A stretch of DNA of 64,000 nt from Schaalia suimastitidis DSM 15538 (GTDB lineage Bacteria; Actinomycetota; Actinomycetes; Actinomycetales; Actinomycetaceae). The stretch covers positions 61,759 to 125,758 of the forward strand of contig NZ_AUBF01000011.1 in NCBI RefSeq assembly GCF_000429105.1, given 5' to 3'. This document shows positions 28,337-38,500 of the stretch, piece by piece (the stretch's first letter is position 1; every line of letters begins with the position of its first letter). The notes under the pieces are model-generated. The model was not told the origin of the DNA, made no database searches, and worked only from the letters and a program-made list of their open reading frames with translations. The position numbers were made by a program, and so were the translations under genes.

Positions 28337-29836
28337 ATGGCGGAAAAAGTCAACTCGCGCGCCACGATGGCTCGAGGAGGCATTGTCGGCTTTTTGGGTG
28401 CAGCCACAAGCGCGGTCCTTGGCTTCATCCTGACATTGCTCCTCACACGCCTAATGGGCAGCGAAGACGCCGGCATCGTCATGCAAGCGACAGCAGTGTT
28501 TTCTGTTGTCTTGGCCTTGTCGAAACTCGGCATGGATTCAACGGCCATATTTTTACTGCCGCGTCTAAAAATTGACACCCCTGAACTTATCCGACATCAC
28601 CTGCTGTATATGGCGACACTCGCCGGTGTTCTTAGCGGCGTCGTTGGTGCCGTGCTCTACATTGCTGCCCCTTATGTGTGGGGTGCCAATCAGGGGGAGT
28701 TGGTGCATGCGATCCGCACAGTGGTTTTCTTTCTACCTGCAGGGGCACTTTTGCTACTCTCCTCAGCTGCACTGCGTGCCTTGGGAGGGATGAAAGAGTA
28801 CGTCCTCACACAAAATATCGCTTTGCCGCTGCTGCGCCCATTGCTGGTGGCATTTGCTATCGGGACAGTGGGAAGTATCGTCAGTGTGAGCTTCGCGTGG
28901 GCGTTCCCTTTTTTGGTCGTATTCGCGGTGTCTGTGGCGATGCTTATGCGACGCATGAAAGCCTTCGAGCAAGCTCCGGGTCTATTCCCGCCAAAGAAGC
29001 AGCGTCTGGCAACTTTGGCTTTCGCAGCCCCGCGCACGTTGGCTGCAGGGCTGGAGCAAGCAATTCTGTGGCTTGACATTCTCATAGTGGGCACATTGGC
29101 CGGCAATGCTGCGGCCGGTATCTATGGTGGCGCCAGCCGGTTTATACAAGCGGGTATGGTTGTTGACACGGCGCTAAGGGTTGTTGTCTCTCCGCGTCTA
29201 TCGGCTTTGGTGCATCGCAAGAAAACCAGTGAAATTGTGGCGCTTCATACGACCACCACTATGTGGTTGATTCTTTTTGCCACGCCAATATATGTGCTGA
29301 TGGCAATTTTTGCGCCCACGATGATGATGATATTGGGTGACGACTTTGCCTCCGGTGCGCCTGTTCTTGTACTTTTGTCGATCGGTGTGAGTGTCACCTT
29401 CCTCGCTGGAAATATCCACACGTTGCTCATTATGAGTGGGCATAGTATGTGGGCAGCGCTCAATAAAGTCGTGGTTCTTGTTCTCAATGTGGGTGGCAAT
29501 CTCTTACTGATACCTCGGATGGGCACGGCGGGTGCTGCCATCACATGGGTGTTGTGTATGGTCGTTGACGCGGTACTTGCCAGTGTTGAGGTGCGGCATT
29601 TCATTGGGGTATCACTCAAGCCCATAGTTTTTGTGAAACCACTTACGGTGGTGGGGCTGACGGTAGCGGCGCCTGCACTGCTTATCGAGGCGGCATTCGG
29701 ACAGGGGTATCGTGCATTTGTGCTGGCCACAGCTACTTGTGTTGTTCTATTTGCTGTGGCTGTGTGGGTAGGACGCAAGGGTTTGCACCTGAATAATCTT
29801 CGGCAAAGGCGCAATGTTGGCCCATCAGCAACATAG
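28337..29836 (+). CDS. Polysaccharide flippase (Wzx/MurJ-like, MOP superfamily)
   Basis: Polytopic membrane protein of 499 residues with about 12-14 helices. The N-terminal half matches the polysaccharide-synthesis MOP family: RGGIVGFLGAATSAVLGFILTLLLTRLMG and the SAALRALGGMKEY segment. The second half repeats the pattern (YGGASRFIQAGMVVDTALRVVVSPRL). Function: translocation of lipid-linked glycan repeat units for polymerisation by the Wzy-like protein two genes upstream. GGAAGG lies a few bases before the ATG. It starts a new run of plus-strand genes. Confidence 0.88.
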   Translation: MAEKVNSRATMARGGIVGFLGAATSAVLGFILTLLLTRLMGSEDAGIVMQATAVFSVVLALSKLGMDSTAIFLLPRLKIDTPELIRHHLLYMATLAGVLSGVVGAVLYIAAPYVWGANQGELVHAIRTVVFFLPAGALLLLSSAALRALGGMKEYVLTQNIALPLLRPLLVAFAIGTVGSIVSVSFAWAFPFLVVFAVSVAMLMRRMKAFEQAPGLFPPKKQRLATLAFAAPRTLAAGLEQAILWLDILIVGTLAGNAAAGIYGGASRFIQAGMVVDTALRVVVSPRLSALVHRKKTSEIVALHTTTTMWLILFATPIYVLMAIFAPTMMMILGDDFASGAPVLVLLSIGVSVTFLAGNIHTLLIMSGHSMWAALNKVVVLVLNVGGNLLLIPRMGTAGAAITWVLCMVVDAVLASVEVRHFIGVSLKPIVFVKPLTVVGLTVAAPALLIEAAFGQGYRAFVLATATCVVLFAVAVWVGRKGLHLNNLRQRRNVGPSAT

Positions 29837-29915
29837 CGAAGCGCTGGTGGAGGCGCTAGAGTGGGATGTCACAATAATTTTTCGGTATCCATCCGCGGAT
29901 AATTAACGGAGTATC

Positions 29916-32798
29916 ATGTCGATCCGTCATAAAATTACGGTATCTGCCGCTGCCTTGGGGCTCCTCGTCACCTCGGTCGTAGCTCTTACGCCGCAGTCCA
30001 CAGCTGCCCCCGTCCAACGCGACGGACTTAGTGAAGCAACAGCAGCGGCATCATGCTGGGAAATTAAACGGAATAATCCCTCGTCACCTGACGGCACCTA
30101 CTGGCTGCTTACCTCTACCATGGATAAGCCAGAACAGTTCTTCTGCGACCAAACCACCGATGGGGGTGGCTGGGTACTCATTGGCCGGGGCCGTGAAAAA
30201 TGGGATATTGAACGTCACGGTGTCGGCGACCCTGCGCAACTGCAGAAACGTGACCGTACACCGCAAGCTTTTGCGACGGTTCAACACAGTGAAAAAACCA
30301 TTAATGGACTTCTTGGTGGGACTGCCGTACATGACCTCAGCGATGGTATCCGCGTGGTGCGAGCAACAAATGCTGCAGGAACCAGTTGGCAGAAAGTCGA
30401 CATACGCCCATCAAATATGCGCGAATGGGTATGGCCGTTCAACTCCTTTGGAACAGCCCAATACCGCTTTGATAACGGCCGCTGGTACTCAGGGGCGCGT
30501 CTCAATGAAGAGTTCGGAGTCTCCTCAGCGTGGCACTACAACTCGAATCTTGAGCGTGTCAATATGGGCAGCACGCTCAGGAAAATCCATCTGCGTGGTT
30601 TCGCGTATGGGTCGTGGTTCAATGGAGGATCGAGTTCGTCGACCTCTTATCTATGGCGTAACAACAGCCCAGTCTATCCATTTGCCGAGGTCTACCTGCG
30701 TCCCATGGTGACCTCCACCTCGGGATTTACCGCCATCAGTGACCAGGGGAGTCCAGCCAAGGTCGTTGAGGAAGCCACCGTCAGTGATCGTGCAAGCCGC
30801 ACCAACTGGGGTGTTGTGGGAAATCTCAACGGTCGCACAAGAGAAGGCAACGCTCCTGTTCAGGCCTTCGCGCAAATCGGTACCACGATGTTTGTTGGCG
30901 GAAACTTCACCGGAGTGCAGCGCGGTAAAGGAGGAACGCCCGAGTCACGCACAGCACTCGCAGCATTTGACTCCACCACAGGGGAGTGGATACCTGCCTT
31001 TAATGCCACCTTCAACAACCAAGTGAAGGCCCTTCTGGCGATGCCCGATGGGAATCTTTTAGCGGCAGGCGATTTCACTATGGTGAACGGAGAATCTCAC
31101 GTTGGTACCGTCTTGCTAAACCCTGTTGATGGTTCAACGGTATCGAGTTGGGATTTGCAGGTATCGAACCGTCTTCGCTCAAGCGGAGGAGTGGTGAGTG
31201 TCCGTGCACTAGGGCTGGCTGATGACAAAGTGTACCTGGGAGGCTCATTCACCCACCTTTCTGGTAAAGGAGCCAACAATGTCTATGGGCGTGCCGCAGC
31301 CCGCGTTGATCTTGCAGGAAAACCGGACCGCAACTGGAATCCTGAGTTCAATGGCACGCTCATGGACCTTGATATCAAGTCCGGGTCGGGACGCTTTTAC
31401 GCCGCTGGATATTTCACCAAATCAGCGAAAAACAATGCCTTTAAAGCAGCAGCGATCTCGACGGATCCAGGTGCGCCGCTAGCAGTCAACTGGACCTTTA
31501 TACCCAGCGACCCGTACACCGGCACCTACCAGCAGACGGTGACCGACAGTGGCAAACTTGTCTTCGTTGGCGGTGCCCAACACTCCATCCAAGGGCATAC
31601 ACCACAGGCCATGCAGCGCGTCTCAAGCGCCATCACGATGAGTAACGGTGGCGACTTTCAGGCGAGCGCCACTGATGGAAATGTCGTGTACGCAGGCTGC
31701 CACTGCTTTGAATTCGCCTACGAAAACTCCTACTCCTTCCCTGACCCAGGCACAAATTGGAAGAAAGCAACCCAAATTCAATCGGTCGGTGCATGGGACG
31801 CACAAACGGGCGCCCAGTACTCGTGGACCCCATACCTGCTTCGAAGCCACAATGCGGGTGCATGGGCACTCCATGTTGCCGATGACGGTGCACTATGGAT
31901 TGGTGGTGACTACTTTGGTTCTCGCACCATCAACGGTGCTGACCAATGGAATGGTGGTTGGGTTCGCTACCCCGCGCAAGACCGCACTGCTCCGGATACG
32001 CCCACAGCGCTCATAGTTCGTGACACCGGTAACGGCACACATGAACTTTCCTGGCGCGGCGTTGACGGTGCCTCGGCCTATCACGTACTACGCGACGATC
32101 GTGTAATCGCTACCGTCACTGAGCCTCGTGCCACCGTGCAGGCGGGCGGCGACGGACGCTACTTTGTGCGCGCAGTTGACGAAGCAGGCAATATCGGTGC
32201 CTCTACCAGTGTTGCCACACCAAGTGATGCCCCGGCAGTAGAGGAACCGGGTGGGGATACACCAGAGCCGAGTGAGCCCCAAGACGACAGCGAACGTACC
32301 GTCATTGAAAAGGGATCGACGTGGAATTACTGGTACAGTGACACTGCTGTGGATTCCATGTGGAAGGATGTCGCATTTGATGACACATCATGGGCGAAGG
32401 GGCCTGCGCCGCTCGGCTATGGTAACTCAGTCATCACCACGTCTCTGCCTACCGGTGATGTGGCTCAACGACCCATCACGACGTACTATCGGCAGACCTT
32501 CACCACTGAGGCATCACGAAAGCATACCTTGACCTATGTGGCTGATGACGGTGCGGTGGTGTACGTCAACGGGCAAGAAGTCTCACGTGAACGCATGCCC
32601 GTCGGCAATGTCGGTCACCAGACGCGTGCCAACCAGGCGATCAACACGACTGCAGCCACAGCGGCACCGACGACAGTGGTCATACCTGCTGAATTGCTGC
32701 GCGACGGAACGAATGTCATTACAGTGGAAACACATCTGAACTACCGTTCCAGCCCGAATACGAGCTTCTGGGCGACATTGGTGGCAGGACCCCAGTAA
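29916..32798 (+). CDS. Secreted fibrinogen-related/beta-propeller surface protein
   Basis: 960-residue exported protein. A signal peptide covers about 1-31 (hydrophobic core ending STAAP). Residues about 45-265 resemble the fibrinogen C-terminal fold: CWEIK, PDGTYWLL, then FFCDQTTDGGGWVLIGRG. From about 310 to 690 come repeats of the type VGGNFTGV, AAGDFTMVNG and YLGGSFTHLS, consistent with a beta-propeller. A fibronectin-III-like unit follows (about 693-770), then a Pro/Glu linker. A final jelly-roll-like domain (about 795-960) contains TYYRQTF, LTYVADDGAVVYVNG and FWATLVAG. No LPXTG or transmembrane anchor is present, so release or glycan binding is likely. Its place in the glycan locus suggests a lectin-like role, which is inference. 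Confidence 0.82.
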   Translation: MSIRHKITVSAAALGLLVTSVVALTPQSTAAPVQRDGLSEATAAASCWEIKRNNPSSPDGTYWLLTSTMDKPEQFFCDQTTDGGGWVLIGRGREKWDIERHGVGDPAQLQKRDRTPQAFATVQHSEKTINGLLGGTAVHDLSDGIRVVRATNAAGTSWQKVDIRPSNMREWVWPFNSFGTAQYRFDNGRWYSGARLNEEFGVSSAWHYNSNLERVNMGSTLRKIHLRGFAYGSWFNGGSSSSTSYLWRNNSPVYPFAEVYLRPMVTSTSGFTAISDQGSPAKVVEEATVSDRASRTNWGVVGNLNGRTREGNAPVQAFAQIGTTMFVGGNFTGVQRGKGGTPESRTALAAFDSTTGEWIPAFNATFNNQVKALLAMPDGNLLAAGDFTMVNGESHVGTVLLNPVDGSTVSSWDLQVSNRLRSSGGVVSVRALGLADDKVYLGGSFTHLSGKGANNVYGRAAARVDLAGKPDRNWNPEFNGTLMDLDIKSGSGRFYAAGYFTKSAKNNAFKAAAISTDPGAPLAVNWTFIPSDPYTGTYQQTVTDSGKLVFVGGAQHSIQGHTPQAMQRVSSAITMSNGGDFQASATDGNVVYAGCHCFEFAYENSYSFPDPGTNWKKATQIQSVGAWDAQTGAQYSWTPYLLRSHNAGAWALHVADDGALWIGGDYFGSRTINGADQWNGGWVRYPAQDRTAPDTPTALIVRDTGNGTHELSWRGVDGASAYHVLRDDRVIATVTEPRATVQAGGDGRYFVRAVDEAGNIGASTSVATPSDAPAVEEPGGDTPEPSEPQDDSERTVIEKGSTWNYWYSDTAVDSMWKDVAFDDTSWAKGPAPLGYGNSVITTSLPTGDVAQRPITTYYRQTFTTEASRKHTLTYVADDGAVVYVNGQEVSRERMPVGNVGHQTRANQAINTTAATAAPTTVVIPAELLRDGTNVITVETHLNYRSSPNTSFWATLVAGPQ

Positions 32799-32838
32799 CG
32801 TGTCAAGCTATGATGGCGAGCAGCCGAAAGGATAGACT

Positions 32839-33555
32839 GTGTCTGACAATGACCCTCTCCTGGAGGTTGCTCGCCTCGTAGCTGAGCCAGGTACCACCTC
32901 GACGTGGCTTAATCATTGGTCCCTGCTACATGCCGACTGGTCGGCACTTGCGCGCATGGATTTCATTGGTTTTGACGGCACGCTTCTACAGTTGATGTTG
33001 CATAGGTGCGGCCATGACGTCGAACGTTCCTCAGCAGATCTTGTGCTGCCTTTAGTTCTCGGCCACGTCATTGAAAGCGATGCTCCCGTGGCGTTAATTG
33101 GTGCAGCACCCGGCGTTGCCCAGCGTGCTGCTGTCCGCCTCGCCCCGCGGCCTGTGCTGGCTGTCGATGGATATGACGAACTGAAAGCCTTACGTGCTGA
33201 TCCCACGGCCTTAATACGGACAAAGCCACGTTTGATCATTGTTGGACTTGGCGCAGGACTTCAAGAAGAAGTAGCCAAGGAATGCGCGGAACATGTGCCC
33301 CACGCCGCGGTATGTACGGCAGGCGGGTGGATTGATCAATTCGCGGCGAAAGAAATGTATTTTCCGCCGATTATTCACCGTTTACGTCTGGGCTGGGCGT
33401 GGCGTATTGCCCATGAACCGCGCCGCCTCATTGGCCGATATACGGTTGAAGCGGCAGCTTTTATCAGCCAGGCGCCCCGCCTGATACAGCGCTTGAGTGG
33501 GCTTGGCGCTTACACGCCGCTAGGTATTGACACCCGCCGCCACCCAGATCGATAG
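32839..33555 (+). CDS. WecG/TagA/CpsF family glycosyltransferase
   Basis: 238-residue membrane-associated glycosyltransferase of the WecG/TagA (GT26) family, which adds a second sugar (often ManNAc) to an undecaprenyl-linked primer. The family pattern is visible in RLIIVGLGAGLQEE (the usual GxGxPxQE), TAGGWIDQFA (GVGGxFD-like) and the C-terminal LGWAWRIAHEPRRLIGRY, which matches the LEWxYRxxxEPxRxxRR membrane-contact end. The GTG has AAAGGA upstream. The catalytic Thr/Asp region appears shortened and divergent (DFIGFDGTLL). It is followed at once by an octanucleotide repeat array. Confidence 0.8.
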   Translation: MSDNDPLLEVARLVAEPGTTSTWLNHWSLLHADWSALARMDFIGFDGTLLQLMLHRCGHDVERSSADLVLPLVLGHVIESDAPVALIGAAPGVAQRAAVRLAPRPVLAVDGYDELKALRADPTALIRTKPRLIIVGLGAGLQEEVAKECAEHVPHAAVCTAGGWIDQFAAKEMYFPPIIHRLRLGWAWRIAHEPRRLIGRYTVEAAAFISQAPRLIQRLSGLGAYTPLGIDTRRHPDR

Positions 33556-33562
33556 TGGCGTC

Positions 33563-33650
33563 GGTGCGTCGGTGCGTCGGTGCGTCGGTGCGTCGGTGCG
33601 TCGGTGCGTCGGTGCGTCGGTGCGTCGGTGCGTCGGTGCGTCGGTGCGTC
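33563..33650 (+). repeat. Octanucleotide microsatellite, 11 perfect copies of GGTGCGTC
   Basis: Eleven perfect head-to-tail copies of the 8-mer GGTGCGTC begin eight bases after the WecG/TagA-like stop, preceded by a degenerate copy (GTGGCGTC, 33555-33562). Because 8 is not a multiple of 3, all frames through it are open on both strands, but I see no evidence that any is translated. It lies in the 227-base gap between two convergent glycan genes. The rest of that gap shows no recognisable feature. Confidence 0.97.
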
Positions 33651-33782
33651 GGAGAGCTAGGGCCGCCAGGCAGGGCAGCCCACATCTTGACGAGGCGATG
33701 CTGGAGTACGTGCGCATTGGCGAGGTGTGCATTGCCAGGACCGAGCGGATTGTTCGCGCATTGATGTGGTGCGGCAAGGGCG

Positions 33783-35291
33783 TCAGTAGGCGCCATCTTG
33801 TTGGAGAACAGCTTTGAAGGTCTTGAACAGGATCTTCAAATCAAAGCGGAATGACCGATTTTCAACGTAGTGCAAGTCGAGCCGTACAGATTCTGCCCAC
33901 GACAGGTCGGAGCGCCCAGATACTTGCCATAGTCCCGTCATGCCGGGGCGTACATTGAATTTACGCATCACGCGCGGCAAATACTGTTCCACCTCGCGTG
34001 GCAGTGGTGGGCGTGGCCCCACCAGCGACATATGACCCCACCACACATTGAATAGCTGAGGTAATTCGTCGATACTGGTGCGGCGCAGGAAATGTCCCAT
34101 GCGGGTAATTCGAGGATCATTCTTAAGCTTAAATAAAACACCGGTATCGGGATCGTCATCGTCAACAAAGGGGGTGCTGCGCCGCGCCTCTTCCTGTGCC
34201 CGTAGCTCCTGAAGGCGCGCCTCTGCATCAATCACCATGGTACGGAACTTCACCATCGGGAAGGTGCGACCGCCTCGACCCACACGTTCCTGAAGGAAGA
34301 ACGCGGGGCCATTGTCATCGCGGCGAATCGCCACAATAAGGTAGAGCCACAGCGGGGTGAGGAGCACAATAAGAATGGAGGAAACGCACAGATCAAAGCT
34401 ACGTTTGATAAAGGCTTGGAGGAGCGTGTCCTTTCGTGCGTTAGTCGCAATAACGGCGATACCAGGCGCTGACTCAATATCCAGTAGCGAGGCACCTAAA
34501 CAGGTGGGTTCAAGGACAACATCAAGGCGGAATCCCTCATTTTCCAACTGCCACCTCAGATCTTGAAGATCGCTGAGTGCGCTCAGCGCAGAAGGACTGA
34601 GGAGCAGTACTGTGGCACCACAGTCACGCATCGCGTTAGCAATTTCGTCAAAGCGATCGGATAGCGACGTGGTCAGCAGTGGTATGTGATCATCCCAACC
34701 CATGACGCCAACGACAGTGACACCAAGGGAACGCCCGTACTGGCTGATGTGGTTACTTAAGGGCAACAGGAGAGCTTCCGGTGCAAGTAGCATTGCCCGC
34801 GTGATACGTGCACGTATGCGGCGGTGTCGGAAACGCGCCCATATATGAGTCAGCGCCACAATAAGTAGTGGAATACCGAGAAAGGTGTGCGGCGGCGTGT
34901 CCGCTATCGCTGGGAACAGGGTGTGTGCAGCGTGGAAAAAAGCAAACACGGTGACGGCGAGCAAAATAAAGTAGCGTGGCGACGAGAAGGGTGAGGCAAC
35001 TTCTCGTCCTTCGCACGTTCCGCACAGAAGTAACGCAAGAAACCAGACGGTAAGGCCAAGAAGATACGCTGAAAACTGCGTGCTTGTGCCCAGGTCATGT
35101 ATAAGTTCGATAACGCTTGGGGCTGCATCGACGTGATACTTCAGTGCAGGCGGGCCAATGTGGATCGCAAGCCAGATACCGATCAGCGTTGTATCCGCCA
35201 GTAGTAGCGTGCCTACAGGTGCCCCTCGACGTGGAGTCCACATTTTTGGCGTCGGTCGTGGGCTTCCGCGATGGCGTGCGGGAGAATGCAA
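33783..35291 (-). CDS. Undecaprenyl-phosphate sugar phosphotransferase (polyprenyl glycosylphosphotransferase)
   Basis: Initiating sugar-phosphate transferase of about 502 residues, which loads the first sugar onto undecaprenyl phosphate. The N-terminal half has four or so helices and a CoA-binding-like cytoplasmic segment (about 195-300). The C-terminal catalytic domain begins with KRSFDLCVSSILIVLLTPLW, then FLQERVGRGGRTFPMVKFRTM, FLRRTSIDELPQLFNVWWG, MSLVGPRPPLP and RPGMTGLWQVSGRSDLSW. All signature residues, including the Asp-Glu of SIDELPQ, are intact. The TTG at 35291 has no clear ribosome-binding site; ATG 35243 is an alternative. It is convergent with the rest of the glycan locus but surely belongs to it. 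Confidence 0.92.
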   Translation of the reverse strand: MHSPARHRGSPRPTPKMWTPRRGAPVGTLLLADTTLIGIWLAIHIGPPALKYHVDAAPSVIELIHDLGTSTQFSAYLLGLTVWFLALLLCGTCEGREVASPFSSPRYFILLAVTVFAFFHAAHTLFPAIADTPPHTFLGIPLLIVALTHIWARFRHRRIRARITRAMLLAPEALLLPLSNHISQYGRSLGVTVVGVMGWDDHIPLLTTSLSDRFDEIANAMRDCGATVLLLSPSALSALSDLQDLRWQLENEGFRLDVVLEPTCLGASLLDIESAPGIAVIATNARKDTLLQAFIKRSFDLCVSSILIVLLTPLWLYLIVAIRRDDNGPAFFLQERVGRGGRTFPMVKFRTMVIDAEARLQELRAQEEARRSTPFVDDDDPDTGVLFKLKNDPRITRMGHFLRRTSIDELPQLFNVWWGHMSLVGPRPPLPREVEQYLPRVMRKFNVRPGMTGLWQVSGRSDLSWAESVRLDLHYVENRSFRFDLKILFKTFKAVLQQDGAY

Positions 35292-35592
35292 CTGGCGAAC
35301 GTCCTTCCAGTTCAGAACAAGGGAGCGGATAAGTGTAAGTGGGAGAAGAACAGAAATATCAGACTAAAGTTTACTCCGCATCTTAGTGTTCCAGCCAATA
35401 AATAGGCTCAATATATTATGTGCACAGGTGGGGCGCCGAAACGACTGCTGGTACAGAAATTCCTCACCATGTTAGGGTGATTTTCATCATTCGATTAGCA
35501 ATATTCATCGAAGACTTTGCGGACTACACTATGTAGGTCGTGATTGTTTGGTAAGTTCCATGATTTTTGCTCATCATCTGGGGGTTTTCTTG

Positions 35593-38500
35593 GTGGCTCG
35601 AGACTTTGGGAAGAAGCTCGTCACGCTTGCCATGGTGGCCGCAGTATTTGTTGCGCTCGTCGTTGCTGCATTGAACCCAGGGGTACGTGCTGCGGAAGTC
35701 AAGCTCAACGATGGTGGCGTGTGGGTGACCAATGCGCGCCTACAACTGGTAGCACACCTCAACTACGCATCGCATACTTTTGACTCTGCCCTGCGAATGC
35801 CCACCAAAGAAATTGACGTTTTCCAAGATGGTGAGCATGTTTATGTCTCAGACATGACAAGTTCGGTCTTATCGGGTGTGGATGTTGCTCGAACGGCACT
35901 GGGATTGAGCGTGACGAACCCAGGCCTCGTCAGTATTGTAGGTGGAGGCGTTGCCGCCTTTGCTGACGTTACCACTGGCAATGTATGGCGCCAACATGCG
36001 GGTGAACTCACTGCGGTGGACACCTCAGAAAGCCCTGCTATCAGCGATATGCCTGATATGGAATTGGCGGTCGGTGGAGACGGAACCCTTCACGTAGCTT
36101 CAGCACAACGGGGGAGTATCGTCTCACTTCCCGCCACAGCAGACTCCGACGACGCGAAGACTCGCGCGCTCAATGGCGTGAGTGGAAATGCTGATCTGCA
36201 ACTTGCCGCTATCGGCGACAAAGTCGTGGTCCTTGACCGCACGACGCGCACACTCTTTCTGCCCAGTGGTGAAATGGTCATCGACGGAGAGGGCCTGCAA
36301 CTACAGGAGAATGGCGCAGCATCAGATGTTGTGGTGGTCGCGTCCAACGAAGGATTGATAGAAGTTCCCTTGTCTGGCGGAACACCACGTATCAAGGCCG
36401 TCTCGCTTGTCGGTGGTGCCGCTGTGAGGCCAGCACGCCTAGGCCAGTGCTCCTATGGGGCATGGACCGGGACAGGTGCATTCCTACGAGCTTGCGAACA
36501 AGAAGCCGACAATATCGACATGCGCGTTGACTCTCTCACGCAGGCACGACAGACACAGTTCCGTGTTAATAGGTCAACGATTGTCCTTAATGACATAGAG
36601 TCGGGCACACTGTGGCTGCCCGACGAGAAAATGCTTCTCGTTGACAACTGGGATCAAGTCGATTCCACGATGGAATCCGACACTGAATCTGAAGAAGAAT
36701 CCGCGGATAAAACCAATGAAGTCGCACAACCTGAACGCAGCGAGGAGAATACGCCACCGGTTGCGGTTGATGACACCTTCGGTGTGCGAGCAGGGCGTTC
36801 CAATGTGTTGCCAGTGTTGCAAAATGACACCGACATTGACGGCGACTATATGACCGTGACCAAGGTGGGACAGACCTCACTTGGCGAACTATCTGTCACC
36901 CGCGAGGGCGGCGCTCTGCATATCGTCGTGCCGTCGACCGCCACAGGTTCGTCCGTCTTTGAATACGAAATATCTGACGGACGAGGCGGTAGTGCCACCG
37001 CGAAAGTCACCCTCACAGTTCACGATTCCTCCATCAATAGTGCTCCTGTGCAGGTCACTGCACAGGCACTGTCGTTAGGTGAAGGGCGCAGCGCAAGTGT
37101 CAATACCCTTGCGAACTGGTATGACCCTGACGGTGATCCATTCTATTTGGCCGGAGTGCGTGCACCTGAAGGCCTCAGTGTGCGGTATCGCGAGACCGGC
37201 ACTGTGGATGTCACTGCCAATGGGCACCCTGCTGGTGAAAACACCATTGGTCTGAGTGTTTCTGACGGTCGTGATGTCGGTGAAGGACGTATTGACGTCA
37301 CCGTCAAAGGCGATACAAATGCGGCACCAGTGACTAATACGGACCACCTTGTTGTCAAAGTGGGGCAGACCGCGACGATATCACCAATGGATAATGACAC
37401 GGACCCGAATGGTGACCCCCTGCGCCTAGTCCAGGTTGATCCCGTCGATGAGGGCCTGTCGGTGAGTATGGATGGTGCGCTGGGCACTATTGATGTCACC
37501 GGGCATCAAGTGGGTAGCTACTACCTGAGCTACGCCATTACTGACGGGCCAGCGACCACGCGGGGCTTTATTCGTGTTGATGTCTTCGAATCAGATAGTG
37601 CGACACCGCCGACCGCAGAAGACGATATTGGGGTGTTGCCTGCAGTTGGGCAGGTCCTGGTCAATCTTTTGGCCAATGATTACGATCCTGCTGGCGGGAT
37701 ACTCACGGTTCAGCAGATTGACCTTCCGGCAAATTCTCCGCTACGTGTTGCCCTTTTAGATCGTCAAGTGGCGCGTATTATCGCACCTCAAGGACTGTCT
37801 ATTCCCGAGACCTTCTCTTATGTCGTCACTAACGGATCACAACAGGCACGTGCATCGGTCACTGTGATCCCAGGGCCGCCCATCAATACGAGCGCCCCAC
37901 CTGAACTTACTGATGACACGCTTGTTGTGCGTGCTGGTGACGTTGCTAGCGTGTCAGTACTGGCAAATGACCGGTCTCCCGCTGGTCTGTCAATGACAGT
38001 ATCCAACGAACTTCAACACACGATCAGCCCGGACGTGGCATCGGTCTTTATTTCTGACAACGTTATTCGTGTTCGTGGTGGAGCGAATGCCGGTTCGGGC
38101 AGCATTATCTACACCGTGACTGACTCGGCAGGTAATGTGGCCTCGGCGAAGGTTGACGTCACTGTCCTGCCGCTGGATGAGCAGAACAATACGCCGCCGC
38201 GGCCTCGTAACCTGGTGGCACGTACCGCTGCTGGCCAATCTGTCCCGATCGTGGTCCCCCTTGAAGGCATTGACCGTGAAGGGGACTCGGTGACACTGCT
38301 TGGAATTGCCACCTCTCCCAAGCTGGGGACCGTGGAAACACAAGGAAATCGTTTCACATACACTGCAGGACCTACAGCCTCGGGTACAGACACCTTCACC
38401 TATGTCGTCGAAGACCACCTGGGTAAACAAGCGACCGGCACCGTCCGAGTGGGCATTAGCCCGCCGACGGACATTAACCAAAATCCAGTCGCGCTTCCTG

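Noticed and set aside
33563..33650. CRISPR array
   Set aside because: The repeat unit is eight bases with no spacers, and no cas genes are present.
33464..33817. Open frames on both strands through the octamer array, encoding Thr-His-Arg-Arg or Val-Arg-Arg-Cys repeats
   Set aside because: They exist only because an 8-bp repeat with no stop is open in all frames; no ribosome-binding site or non-repetitive domain supports translation.
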